DNA from: CAVVJA01 sp963801715
GTDB taxonomy: Bacteria > Actinomycetota > Actinomycetes > Mycobacteriales > Jatrophihabitantaceae
Assembly: GCA_963801715.1 (NCBI GenBank)
Contig: CAWDGB010000006.1
Span: 1 to 64,000, forward strand
Length of the DNA stretch: 64,000 nt
Reading direction: 5' to 3'
A program made the translations under genes and the position numbers. The notes beneath the pieces are model-generated. The model was not told where the DNA came from, searched no databases, and worked only from the letters and a program-made list of their open reading frames with translations. Shown one piece after another: positions 35,915-44,712 of the stretch (the first letter of the stretch is position 1; every line of letters begins with the position of its first letter).

Positions 35915-36583
35915 GTGACTGATACCCGGATCTGCGAGCAGTGCGGCACGGTGTTCACGCCGCTCCGCGAGCATGCCCGGTTCTGCTCTGGTCGTTGCCG
36001 AGTCGCATGGAACCGCGAGAAGGTGGGCGATCCGGCGGTCAAGGTGCGCGCGTTGCAGTGGTCGATCAGCGCGATGCATGACACCACCGAACGGCTTGCC
36101 AGGGTGGAGGGCTGGGACCAGCCGCGAGCGTTCGTGCTCATCGATGAAGCAGTGTGGTGGGTCACCATCGTCGACGCCACGCTGGTGCGCTATCACCTTG
36201 TGGGGGCGTATGACGCCGTGCTGGCGGACCAGACTCCCGCAGACCGTCGGCTGATCGAGGGGACCTTGGCAGGGCTGCGCTTCGTCCGGAACCGGATCGG
36301 CGACGAAGTCGATCTTGATGAGTTCATTCACCCAGGCGCACCCGGTCCCGGCGCCGGCGAAGGGCGTGTGATGGGCTGGACTTGGAAGTCAGTGCCGGAA
36401 CCGGCGCTCGCATCGCTTTCGCCGCGCGCGCGGTCGTGGGAGGTGAGGCGGTATCGGGCGTACCAGGCTCAGCTGGCCGGCCACACGATCGGGGAGATAT
36501 TCGGGCGGGCCGTGGCGTTCCTCGAGCTGACTGCGGCGAACGCGCCCTCGATCACGGATATCAGTGCGCATGCCGCATCGTGA
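35915..36583 (+). CDS. zinc-ribbon protein of unknown function
   Basis: The 222-residue protein opens with a treble-clef/zinc-ribbon-like motif, CEQCGTVFTPLREHARFCSGRCR (Cys at 7, 10, 24 and 28), followed by an AWNRE segment. The rest is mostly helical, with conserved-looking Trp-rich parts (LIDEAVWWVTIVDATLVRYH and RFVRNRIGDEVD). The latter resembles the late part of small helical proteins that handle nucleic acid, but I do not recognise the family. The GTG start has no clear ribosome binding site; a TAACCT element sits just upstream, so it may be leaderless. It is convergent with the MFS gene. Confidence 0.8.
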   Translation: MTDTRICEQCGTVFTPLREHARFCSGRCRVAWNREKVGDPAVKVRALQWSISAMHDTTERLARVEGWDQPRAFVLIDEAVWWVTIVDATLVRYHLVGAYDAVLADQTPADRRLIEGTLAGLRFVRNRIGDEVDLDEFIHPGAPGPGAGEGRVMGWTWKSVPEPALASLSPRARSWEVRRYRAYQAQLAGHTIGEIFGRAVAFLELTAANAPSITDISAHAAS

Positions 36584-36622
36584 GAAGCGCTGTCCTGCAG
36601 GTCAACATCCAGGAAATGATTC

Positions 36623-38104
36623 TCAGATCGCTGATGCCTGATCGGCCACCGGCAGCGGCGCTGATGCCGGATCGGCCACCGGCAGCGGTGGGGCACCCGT
36701 GAAACGCGTGTAGATGCCGGTTTCGTCCAAGCTGTTTCCGGACGGCTTGGCTATATCTTCCAGGCTGACTCCGGACGTCTCGGGCAGGACCAGGGTCAGC
36801 GCGTAGCCCAGTACCGACACGGCGGCGGTGAGCAGCAGCGTGCCACGCAGCCCCAGCGATGTCTGCAGCAGCGGGAACAGGAACACCCCGATGAAGGCGC
36901 CGAACTTGCCGATGCCCGCCGAGATCCCGTGCCCGGTCGCGCGCATCGACACCGGGTACACCTCGCTGGGTATCACGAAGGTGGTCATGTTCGGGCCGAA
37001 TTCGGTGAAGAAGTAGCTGACCCCGTAGACCAGCAGGAATGGGACGACCATAGTGGTCATGCCCGGCACCAACGCGATGACGGCGAAGCAGAGCGCCATC
37101 ACCGCGAAGCCCATCAGTTGCAGCCGTCGATGCCCGATCCGGTCCAGGTAGGCAATCGCCAGCAGATAACCGGGGAGTGCTGCCACCACGAAGATCGCCA
37201 ACTGGAGGGCGATTTTGGTCATGGTGGAGGCGTGCGGGGAGATCAGGCTGAGGATCTGTGGGGTGGAGATGGTGTTTCCGTAGTAGGCGTAGTCGAGCAG
37301 GAACCAGGTGCCGGCCGTCCCGGCCAGCAGGATCAGGTACCGGCGGTTGGTGAGGAAGGCTCGCAGCCCCATCTGGTGGTGTCGGGACGAGCCTGCCCCC
37401 TTTCCGTTGACCTTCCCGCCGGTGAAGTCGGATATCTGGCTGGCCGCCTGCTCCGCCTTGCCCTGCACCTGGACCTGATAGCGGGGCGACTCCGGCATCC
37501 GGCTGCGCAGGTAGATCACCGCAGCGGCGGGCACCGCACCAAGGCCCAGCAAGATCCGCCACGCCACGTTGTCGCTCACTCCGGCACCCAGCAGCGTCAG
37601 CGCGATCAGCGGTCCGACGATGAGCCCGAGCGCCTGGGTCGCGAACACCATCCCGACCAGCTTGCCGCGGTCCTTCCGGTTGGCGTACTCGCTCATCAGC
37701 ACCGCGCTGACCGGATAGTCACCGCCGACACCAAAGCCGAGCAGGAAGCGGAACGCGACCAGTACCCAATACGAGGGCGACAGCGCCGACCCCAGCGCGC
37801 CCACGATCATGATCGCGGCGACCATCCAGTACACGCGCTTACGGCCAACCACATCGGCGAGGCGCCCGAACACGAATGCGCCGAGGAAGGCGGCACCCAG
37901 CATCGTGCTGTTGAGCAGGGCGAGCCGGCCCGAACTCAGGTGCCACTGCGTGGTGATCAGCGCGGAGGCGATCCCGATGACGAACAGGTCGTAGGCGTCG
38001 GTGAAAAACCCCATCCCCGAAACGACCACCGCGCGCAGATGAAATCTGCTCAGCGAGGCCTCATCGAGCGCAGCGATCAAGTCCCCGGAACGAGTCTCAG
38101 TCAC
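36623..38104 (-). CDS. MFS transporter of the phosphate/metabolite:H+ symporter type
   Basis: The 493-residue protein has 12 membrane helices with MFS motifs GRLADVVGRKRVYW (loop 2-3) and FRFLLGFGVGGDYPVSAVLM (helix 4) followed by SEYANRKDRGK. GFFTDAYDLFVIGIA in helix 1 is the hallmark of the PHS-type (PiPT-like) proton-coupled phosphate symporters and related metabolite transporters. The C-terminus carries a 10-residue repeat PLPVAD-x-ASA, encoded by the 30-bp DNA duplication listed separately. Substrate is probably phosphate or an organic anion; sequence alone does not decide. No pho-type regulator is adjacent. Confidence 0.92.
   Translation of the reverse strand: MTETRSGDLIAALDEASLSRFHLRAVVVSGMGFFTDAYDLFVIGIASALITTQWHLSSGRLALLNSTMLGAAFLGAFVFGRLADVVGRKRVYWMVAAIMIVGALGSALSPSYWVLVAFRFLLGFGVGGDYPVSAVLMSEYANRKDRGKLVGMVFATQALGLIVGPLIALTLLGAGVSDNVAWRILLGLGAVPAAAVIYLRSRMPESPRYQVQVQGKAEQAASQISDFTGGKVNGKGAGSSRHHQMGLRAFLTNRRYLILLAGTAGTWFLLDYAYYGNTISTPQILSLISPHASTMTKIALQLAIFVVAALPGYLLAIAYLDRIGHRRLQLMGFAVMALCFAVIALVPGMTTMVVPFLLVYGVSYFFTEFGPNMTTFVIPSEVYPVSMRATGHGISAGIGKFGAFIGVFLFPLLQTSLGLRGTLLLTAAVSVLGYALTLVLPETSGVSLEDIAKPSGNSLDETGIYTRFTGAPPLPVADPASAPLPVADQASAI
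36631..36690. repeat. 30-bp tandem duplication at the 3' end of the MFS gene
   Basis: Two 30-base units (36631-36660 and 36661-36690) beginning CTGATGCC and sharing GATCGGCCACCGGCAGCGG differ at two positions. They encode the repeated PLPVAD-x-ASA at the transporter C-terminus, so the duplication keeps the frame. Confidence 0.85.
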
Positions 38105-38524
38105 GACGTTCCCCCACTCCCAAACGCCGCCGGCTCGGGCGTCGCGGCCGCCCCGTTCCTTCAGTTGTGACCGAAAGTATCCAGCCGAACCAACGCACTA
38201 CCGACCGCCAGATGAACGCCAAGTGAACGCAGGATGGTCTCCAGCCGAACTACCGCCAAATCCCAGCCGTCGCCACCGGGATCCCGGCGCGCCGGCCCGG
38301 CGCAAAACGAGATCACCGCGCAATTGGTGAGCAATCAGCCACGGCGCTTGAGGGTCGATCGAGGGTCCCTCGGCCTGGTAGCTCGCCGGCCTCGGCGGAA
38401 CAGGCCCAACTTCTGGGCGGCGATCCGCATCCTGCCGATCTGCTAATCGCCCGAGCCGCAGGGTTCCTGTGCGCCGATCAGCGCAGCGCTCCATTGCGGT
38501 CAACGGGGATCTCAGCGCTAGTCG

Positions 38525-38800
38525 TATACGGGGCACCGCTGACGTGGTGATCGGCTTGAAACAGCGCATCGGTCAGCAACGCGCGTGCCGCCGCCAACCG
38601 GTATACGACGCGCTGGCCCTGCCGCTGGCCTTCGACCAGGCCGGCGAAGCGCGGCTTCGACAGGTGCTGCCTGGCCACCGTGGATCGGCAGCTCGCAACG
38701 GCAGCCAGAGCCGCCACGTCCAACTCGGCGCTATCGCCTTATCACGCTGGCATTGCTCCCGGCGTTCATCGTCACAAAGGTGCTCGGTGAATGCGATTTC
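38525..38800 (-). pseudogene. degraded ArsR-family regulator
   Basis: On the minus strand LDVAALAAVASCRSTVARQH and LSKPRFAGLVEGQRQGQRVV, then YRLA, give a clear ArsR winged helix and wing. The C-terminal ALFQADHHVSGAP resembles the KmtR/CmtR group end. The N-terminal part is in other frames (FVTMNAGSNASVIRR is followed by a stop), so at least two shifts break it. The rest of the 38105-39217 interval has no other supported gene. Confidence 0.6.
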
Positions 38801-39217
38801 CGACCGGGTCAGACCGTACTTCACCGACGTGACGAGTTTGGCGGACGTCTATCACTTCGGAACGCAGCACTTCGACCCACCTCGCGGAGCTCACCGTCGA
38901 CGACGATTCAGCAGGTCGGTCACCGAGATGGTCCCACCGGCCTTGGCTCGGACTCGGGGTATGCCCGCTCGACTGAAGATCAGGGTGATCAGGTGGGTCT
39001 ACGCCGCGGCAGGTTGACAATGCGGTTGATGTCCATTTCGGGCATTGGGGAACCGCTATCACGGCCTCGGCGCGGATCCTGGCCGCGGCCCGTTCCCATG
39101 ACTTCGTTGTGTGCGCGCGGCGTGGCAAAGGTCGGCGAACCAGAAGCTGCCGGACGGCGGTGCTTCGGGCGGTGAGCGGATGAAGCTGACTCGCGACGGA
39201 CATCGAGCGGTGGCGTT

Positions 39218-39958
39218 TCAGATATGGCCAGGATCTGTTGCGGGCGTCCTGGGACTGAGGATTTCTGCAATGCGATACACCGGGAGGGCGACGGATCGGA
39301 CCAGCCAGAACGCCAGACATAGGCCAATGGCCAAGACGATTGCCAGAGAGATAAGCAGAATTGCCAGTGAGTCGTGGATGAGTCTGGTCAGCGAGGTCGT
39401 TGCGGCGTGCTCGGAAGAAGCCGCGAGGCTTTGTGCCCTCGCCAGGCTGTCCTCGTAGGTCTTGCGCAGCCCACGGCTAGGTCCGATAGAGGCCGCCACC
39501 GCCTGAGACTGCTGGCCGGCGCTGTATTCGGCAAACCCGCGTTGGACTGCACTCACCCACGCTTCAAAGCCCTGGCCTACTGTGCGCGCTGCGGTTGCCT
39601 CCTCAGCGGTCGTCGCGGAACGGACTGCATCGTCTAGCGCCGCGCGCGCCAGTCCGGTCCGCTCCCGGGCCTCAGCGATAAATGTTGGGTCTCCGCTCAG
39701 CAGGTAACCGCGTTCATCGTTGGCGATGCCTTTCGCATTCAACGCCGCCACGTCAACCGCGTTCCGGTACGGGACGCCGCGTTCGTCGTTGCGTGCGGCG
39801 TGGGCGACTCCGACGACGACCAGCGCCGCGGCGATGGATGCGAGCACGCTCAACGCAAGCAGGCTTCCCACACCCAAGATCATCTGAAAGCCCAACGGCA
39901 ATCGGGCGCGGCGATCTGCCAGACGAGCTCGGAACTTGCCGAATCCTCGACCAACCAT
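39218..39958 (-). CDS. chemoreceptor-like sensor truncated at HAMP
   Basis: The 246-residue product has an N-terminal membrane helix (MILGVGSLLALSVLASIAAA), a periplasmic four-helix-bundle/CHASE3-like sensor, and a second membrane helix. The sensor includes NAKGIANDERGYLLSGDPTF, the DERGY-L-x-G-D/N element typical of such domains, and LARAALDDAVRSATTAEEAT. The second helix is ILLISLAIVLAIGLCLAFWL. RSVALPVYRIAEIL begins the HAMP domain, but the frame stops about 15 residues later and no methyl-accepting domain follows in any frame. It is either a truncated chemoreceptor or an MCP-like sensor without output. ATG 39958 is chosen for the natural N-terminus. Confidence 0.75.
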   Translation of the reverse strand: MVGRGFGKFRARLADRRARLPLGFQMILGVGSLLALSVLASIAAALVVVGVAHAARNDERGVPYRNAVDVAALNAKGIANDERGYLLSGDPTFIAEARERTGLARAALDDAVRSATTAEEATAARTVGQGFEAWVSAVQRGFAEYSAGQQSQAVAASIGPSRGLRKTYEDSLARAQSLAASSEHAATTSLTRLIHDSLAILLISLAIVLAIGLCLAFWLVRSVALPVYRIAEILSPRTPATDPGHI

Positions 39959-40340
39959 TCTCGAAGAGTAGGGCGTCGGGGCTACGGCTAACGACCCCCG
40001 CCTTGAGCCAGCAGTCCGTGCGTTCGCGTTCACGAGTGGTTGTCGGTGTGTTCCGGGCTGACTGCTGCCAGCCGGCTGCCACAAGCCGCGCGCTGACCCG
40101 GGCGATGTCCGCCTCTAGTGGTTGCTCGTGGATGAGGTCGGCGATTGCTTGGCGGCTCGCGTTCGCTGAGATGGGGTCACCGTGCAAGGCCAGCTCGTCG
40201 GCGACCTGCACGACTTCCTCGGAGGTCAGCTTCCGCGCGAGAAGCGAGAAAAAGTGGGAGGTAGTCGTACTCGGGGACGCCTTCGGGTAACCGGTCCGCA
40301 GGAACTGCACGAGCGAGACGATCAGCGGCGGAAGCGACAC
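39753..40340 (-). CDS. DUF3349-like protein with abnormal C-terminal extension
   Basis: From GTG 40340 the protein reads SLPPLIVSLVQFLRTGYPKA, then HFFSLLARKLTSEEVVQVAD and ADIARVSARLVAAGW. This is the compact helical DUF3349 fold typical of mycobacteria and relatives (about 100 residues). The family normally ends soon after the GW; here the frame runs a further 90 residues into and across the start of the downstream chemoreceptor-like gene with low-complexity, Arg-rich sequence. An indel near the natural stop is likely. The true domain is about 40040-40340. Function of the family is unknown. The 40341-40601 spacer shows nothing else. Confidence 0.7.
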   Translation of the reverse strand: MSLPPLIVSLVQFLRTGYPKASPSTTTSHFFSLLARKLTSEEVVQVADELALHGDPISANASRQAIADLIHEQPLEADIARVSARLVAAGWQQSARNTPTTTRERERTDCWLKAGVVSRSPDALLFENGWSRIRQVPSSSGRSPRPIAVGLSDDLGCGKPACVERARIHRRGAGRRRSRPRRTQRRTRRPVPERG

Positions 40341-40601
40341 GATGTCGTCTCGGCGAGTGTCATCCGCCGGCCACGACGCCGGGAACGGGCGAGTACGGCC
40401 TCGCGTCTTCCGGCTCTTTGACCCTCGCGGAACGGCAAGCCACGCATTGGCCTCGACGCGCAAGCGGATCATCTTGAAGGGGATCTTGCCGAATGTGCCC
40501 ACCGGCAGCGGAGGCCGTCCCGTCGCCGCACCATCCTCATTAGTTTTCGAAGAGTAAATGATGCAAGATCTTGATTGAGAACGCTGGAGGCCCCGGATTT
40601 G

Positions 40602-40674
40602 CTCCCCCGGCGGGACTCGAACCTGCAACCTGCCGATTAACAGTCGGACGCTCTGCCAATTGAGCTACGGGGGA
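40602..40674 (-). tRNA. tRNA-Asn (anticodon GTT)
   Basis: The minus strand gives a 73-base cloverleaf: acceptor TCCCCCG/CGGGGGA, D-arm GCTC/GAGC, anticodon loop CTGTTAA with GTT, T-loop TTCGAGT, and discriminator G. CCA is not encoded. Position 27-43 (T/C) in the anticodon stem and 51-63 (A/C) in the T stem are mismatched, which is unusual but not disabling. It lies upstream of the dnaG-containing housekeeping block. Confidence 0.95.
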
Positions 40675-40789
40675 TCGACGCCCGGCACGTTTGGGCGCAG
40701 CCGTGCCAGGGTATCTCATGGTTGGCGCCGCCTCCGCCTAGCTAGGGTATGAGACGACCAGGTGGCGCACCTGAAACAAGGGAGCACAC

Positions 40790-41068
40790 ATGAAGCTGTC
40801 ATTCCTGCTTGGCGCCGCCATCGGCTACGTGCTCGGCACTCGGGCCGGTCGGGAACGGTACGAGTCGATCGTGAAGTTCGCCCGACAGGTCGTCGGCAGC
40901 CAGACCGTGCAATCGTCGGCGGGTGTGCTCCAAGCCCAGGTCGATGAATTGCGCCACCGCGCCGCGGGGGCGGTGAACAGCAAGCTGCGCCCCACCCCGG
41001 CCGACTCGACGACCACGATGACTGCGGCCGGACCCGTCATGACGGACGGCTATCTGGCCGAAGGCTGA
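40790..41068 (+). CDS. YtxH-like small membrane-associated protein
   Basis: The 92-residue protein starts LSFLLGAAIGYVLGTRAGRE, a glycine-rich short hydrophobic segment followed by RERYE. This is the YtxH/gas-vesicle-like small protein signature (G-x-x-x-G-x-x-x-G-T-R-A-G-R-x-R-Y). The remainder is amphipathic and hydrophilic. ATG 40790 follows AAGGGAG. In relatives these are stress-linked envelope proteins of unknown mechanism. Confidence 0.85.
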   Translation: MKLSFLLGAAIGYVLGTRAGRERYESIVKFARQVVGSQTVQSSAGVLQAQVDELRHRAAGAVNSKLRPTPADSTTTMTAAGPVMTDGYLAEG

Positions 41069-41080
41069 TCGTCCTCGACG

Positions 41081-41587
41081 TCACGCAGAGTAGGCCTCCT
41101 GCAGCCGGTTGATACGGTCGGTGATTGCAGCGCGGGTGGCTTCGGTGTCGCGGGTTCCTCGCTCCAGGCGCACCCACCATGTCACGCCATCCCGGCCCGG
41201 AATGCGCCGTCCGACGAACCGCGCAGCGCCACCGGGCACCGGATAGACCTCGGAGCGCACCACGCTCGACTCGACCCGTTTGCGCACCGCCGGTGGCAGA
41301 TCGCGCGGCGTGACAACCCGGGCCGAGATTGGCAGCCGGTCGACGAGGAGCAGGTCGTCGATAAGGTCGGCTTCGGTGACGGTGAGCCGGCCCTCCGTCC
41401 ACACGGCCTTGTCGACCCGCTCCCAGCCGATGCGCCGCATCCCACCGGGAAACGGCCACCACAGCCCCCGGGGCGTCGCGACCACCACGCCACCGTCGAC
41501 ATCGGCGAAGGAAACCACGCGCTCGTCGGCGTCCAGCTGCTGCATGACGGACGCCGGCGGCTGCGGTCGGCGGCGAAGCCAGGGCAC
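41081..41587 (-). CDS. conserved hypothetical protein coupled to dnaG
   Basis: The 168-residue protein begins VPWLRRRPQPPASVMQQLDA and has beta-rich segments (ERVVSFADVDGGVVVATPRG and LWWPFPGGMRRIGWERVDKA). They resemble PH-like domains found in actinobacterial proteins of this locus. C-terminal is RLERGTRDTEATRAAITDRI. GTG 41587 shares its last base run with the dnaG stop (TAGTG), with AGGAGG six bases upstream inside dnaG, so translation is coupled. Function unknown. Confidence 0.85.
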   Translation of the reverse strand: MPWLRRRPQPPASVMQQLDADERVVSFADVDGGVVVATPRGLWWPFPGGMRRIGWERVDKAVWTEGRLTVTEADLIDDLLLVDRLPISARVVTPRDLPPAVRKRVESSVVRSEVYPVPGGAARFVGRRIPGRDGVTWWVRLERGTRDTEATRAAITDRINRLQEAYSA

Positions 41588-43440
41588 TACAAGCCTCCTA
41601 TCGCCCGCTCGCGCAGCCGGATCCGATGCATCTCCAAGGCGACCAACTCGCCCCACAGGCGACTGTGCTCGTCAGCGTTCTCGATTGGATTGATCCGCTG
41701 CACCCTCGACTTCAGCGCGGCCACCTGGCGGGCCACGACCATCTCCTGAAGCCGGGCGAGCAGCACGTCCGCATAGCTCTCCGAGGTGCCGTTCACTGTA
41801 TGCAGCGGCTCCACGGCCAACGCGTGGACGAGGGATCGGGTCTCGTCATCTGGCAACTGCGCGACAACGGCCGCGGCCCATCCGGGCCCGGTCACCGCAC
41901 TCGCCGTTCCCCCGGCGGCGGTGATCGCGGCGCGCACGGCCTGATGCGCCGGCACGACGAACGCCGTCGGCTCGAGCGCGTCAAATGCTGGGCCGGCCAC
42001 CGCGGGCAGCTGCATGGCGACCTTCAGCACCTCCCGCTCCACCGAGGCGACGGCCTCGTCGACCGCCTGAGTCACGGTGCGCCGTTGCGGCTCCTCCGGC
42101 CGGCCGCCCGAGCGGACCACGCCTCGCACTCGAGCGAGCACTCGGTCGGGATCGTCCACGCCAACCATTCGGGCCAGCAGCTGCGCATACTCGACCCGGA
42201 GTGAATGATCTTTGATCCGGGCGACGAGCGGCACGCCCTGATCGAGCGCTGCCGCCCGCCCTTCGGCCGTGTCGAGATCATGGCGGTCCACGACCGAACT
42301 CAGCACGAAGCGCACGAGCGGCACTCGGCGGGCGACCAGATCGCGCACTGCCTCGTCGCCGGCCTTCTGCCGTAGCTCGCACGGGTCGAGCCCGGTGGGC
42401 TCGATCGCGACGAACGTCTGCGCCATGAACCTCTGATCGTCGGCGAAAGCGCGCTCGGCCGCCTTCATCCCGGCTGCGTCGCCGTCGAACGTGAAGATGA
42501 TCTCGCCTGAGAACGCGTCGGAGTCCATGAGCAGCCGGCGCAGAACGCCGATGTGCTCTCCGCCGAACGCCGTGCCGCAAGTGGCCACAGCGGTGGGCAC
42601 GCCCGCTAGATGCGCGGCCATGACGTCGGTGTAGCCCTCGACGATGACTGCTCGGTGCTGCCGGGCGATCTCGCGCTTAGCCAGGTCGACGCCGTACAGC
42701 AGTTGGCTCTTCTTGTAGATCGGCGTCTCGGGCGTGTTGAGGTACTTGGCGTCGACCGGGTCGTCGTCGAACAACCGCCGGGCGCCGAAACCGACGACAT
42801 CACCGGCCAGGTCGCGGACCGGCCACAACAAGCGGCGGTGGAATCGGTCGATCAGCGATCCCCGGGATGACTGCCGAGACAGCCCCCCGGCGATGAGCTC
42901 GGAGGTGCCGAAGCCACGGGCCAACAGCGTCTTGGTCAGCGCGTCCCAGCTCGCGGGAGCGTACCCACAGCCGAATGTCGCGGCGGCGGCGTCATCGAAT
43001 CCCCGCTCCTGTAGAAAGGCCCGCGCGACGGCCCCTTCGGGCGCGGCCAGCTGCCCGGCATAGAACCTCGCCGCCGCAGCGTGGGCATCCACCAACCGGG
43101 AACGCTGCCCGGGCGGTCGACCCGTCCCGGATCCCTCTACGTAATTCAGCTCGAGGCCCGCTGCGGTCGCCAACCGTTCCACCGCCTCGGTGAAGCTGAC
43201 GTGATCGATCCGCTCGACGAACCGGATCACATCGCCGCCGACACCACAGCCGAAGCAGTGAAACAGGCCGCGCGCCGGTGACACGGACAGCGACGGCGAC
43301 TTCTCTTCGTGGAACGGGCACAGGCCTTTCAGGTTGCCCCCGCCGGCATTACGCAGAGCGACCCGTTCGCCAATGACGTCGGCGATCGGCGACCGGTCGC
43401 GGACCGCGGCGACGTCCTCGTCCCTGATGCGACCCGCCAC
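41587..43440 (-). CDS. dnaG: DNA primase
   Basis: The 617-residue primase has the CHC2 zinc finger (Cys41, His44, Cys62, Cys65: CPFHEEKSPS and FHCFGCG). The central RNA-polymerase part shows SRGSLIDRFHRRLLWPVRD and GFGARRL. The TOPRIM catalytic site (IVEGYTDVMA with Glu, FTFDGDAAG with the Asp pair) and the C-terminal helicase-binding domain follow. It makes RNA primers at the replication fork with DnaB. GTG 43440 starts the canonical IRDEDVAAVRDRSPIADVIG N-terminus. It is co-oriented with dgt, a common actinobacterial arrangement. Confidence 0.97.
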   Translation of the reverse strand: MAGRIRDEDVAAVRDRSPIADVIGERVALRNAGGGNLKGLCPFHEEKSPSLSVSPARGLFHCFGCGVGGDVIRFVERIDHVSFTEAVERLATAAGLELNYVEGSGTGRPPGQRSRLVDAHAAAARFYAGQLAAPEGAVARAFLQERGFDDAAAATFGCGYAPASWDALTKTLLARGFGTSELIAGGLSRQSSRGSLIDRFHRRLLWPVRDLAGDVVGFGARRLFDDDPVDAKYLNTPETPIYKKSQLLYGVDLAKREIARQHRAVIVEGYTDVMAAHLAGVPTAVATCGTAFGGEHIGVLRRLLMDSDAFSGEIIFTFDGDAAGMKAAERAFADDQRFMAQTFVAIEPTGLDPCELRQKAGDEAVRDLVARRVPLVRFVLSSVVDRHDLDTAEGRAAALDQGVPLVARIKDHSLRVEYAQLLARMVGVDDPDRVLARVRGVVRSGGRPEEPQRRTVTQAVDEAVASVEREVLKVAMQLPAVAGPAFDALEPTAFVVPAHQAVRAAITAAGGTASAVTGPGWAAAVVAQLPDDETRSLVHALAVEPLHTVNGTSESYADVLLARLQEMVVARQVAALKSRVQRINPIENADEHSRLWGELVALEMHRIRLRERAIGGL

Positions 43441-43449
43441 GAGAGGAGC

Positions 43450-44709
43450 CTAGTGTCGAGCGCCGACGCCCGGTCGCCCGCGTAGTGCCGCGTGCCAGGC
43501 GACTGCGGCGGAATCGGTGAGCTGGGCAACCTGGTCCACGACTGCGCGCAGCCGTCCGGCGTCGTCGGCCGCGGCAGCCCAGGCGGCACGCGCCACGGAG
43601 CCAAGCCCGTCGGGCGCTGATTCGACGAGAGCCGACGCCAACTCGTGCAGGGTCCGACGCTGGCCGGCTAGTCGTTCGTCGGTGCCCGGTCGGCGCATGA
43701 CGTAGTGCGCGGCGAGCGCCTTGAGCAGCGCGCACTCGGTCGCGACGTTCTCGGGAATCACCAGATCAGCCGTGTAGCGGGACAACCCCTCCAGACCGAA
43801 TCGCTCCCGGGTCGCGCGCACCGCAGCACCCACGAACCGGCCTGTGAGTTCGCTGGTCGCTCGCTTGGCGGCCGCCTGAGCCGCGAATGAGCCGTCGTAG
43901 CCGGCGAGATCGGCGAGCGCCGGCAAGACCAGCAGTCGGTCCAGGATTGGCTCGAGCCTGCTGGCCGGTACGTCCGTATACAGCTCTCTGGCCACCCGGA
44001 CGAGCTCGATCCGAGCCGTGTCGTCCACCTCGACCAGGCGGATGTGGCCGCCGTATACGCCGTCTTCGACGTCGTGCACGGAGTAGGCCACGTCGTCCGC
44101 CCAGTCCATGACCTGGGCCTCCAGGCAGCGGCGGTCGACCGGCGCATCGGTCCGGATCCAGTCGAACGCCGCCTGGTCTTCGGCATAGACCCCGAACTTC
44201 CGGCACCCGTCCCGCCGCAACCACGGGTACTTCGTGGCCGCGTCCAGAGTCGCCCGGGTCAGGTTCAACCCAGCTGACCTGCCGTCGGACTCGATCACCT
44301 TGGCTTCCAAACGGGTCAGGATGCGCAACGTCTGAGCATTGGCCTCGAATCCGCCGATCTGGTCGGCGACTTCGTCCAACGCGTCCTCGCCGTTGTGGCC
44401 GAACGGCGGGTGTCCGAGGTCATGCGCCAGTCCGGCGGCGTCGACGACATTCGGGTCACAGCCGAGTGCCGCGCCCATCTCCCGAGCGATCTGCGCCACC
44501 TCGAGCGAGTGCGTGAGTCGGGTTCGCGGGAAGTCGTCTTCGCCGGGCACGACGACCTGAGTCTTGTCCGCGAGCCGGCGGAAGGCGTACGAGTGCAGCA
44601 CGCGCGCCCTATCTCGCTCGAACTCGCTGCGGATTACTGTGGCCGCCCCAGCATCGGCCCGCTTGGCTGGCTCGATCGCGCGACGAGCGCGCGCCGCCGC
44701 GTCGTACAC
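43450..44709 (-). CDS. dgt: deoxyguanosine triphosphate triphosphohydrolase-like HD enzyme
   Basis: The 419-residue protein has the dGTPase N-terminal signature SEFERDRARVLHSYAFRRLA, then DKTQVV, and HD-domain metal ligands in RTRLTHSLEVAQIAREMG, LAHDLGHPPFGHNGEDAL and EAQVMDWADDVAYSVHDVED. It cleaves dNTPs to deoxynucleosides and triphosphate. The type II length (about 420) is as in mycobacterial homologues. It starts 3 bases after the YbjN gene and ends 9 bases before dnaG, so all are likely co-transcribed. Confidence 0.95.
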   Translation of the reverse strand: MYDAAARARRAIEPAKRADAGAATVIRSEFERDRARVLHSYAFRRLADKTQVVVPGEDDFPRTRLTHSLEVAQIAREMGAALGCDPNVVDAAGLAHDLGHPPFGHNGEDALDEVADQIGGFEANAQTLRILTRLEAKVIESDGRSAGLNLTRATLDAATKYPWLRRDGCRKFGVYAEDQAAFDWIRTDAPVDRRCLEAQVMDWADDVAYSVHDVEDGVYGGHIRLVEVDDTARIELVRVARELYTDVPASRLEPILDRLLVLPALADLAGYDGSFAAQAAAKRATSELTGRFVGAAVRATRERFGLEGLSRYTADLVIPENVATECALLKALAAHYVMRRPGTDERLAGQRRTLHELASALVESAPDGLGSVARAAWAAAADDAGRLRAVVDQVAQLTDSAAVAWHAALRGRPGVGARH

Positions 44710-44712
44710 CGG

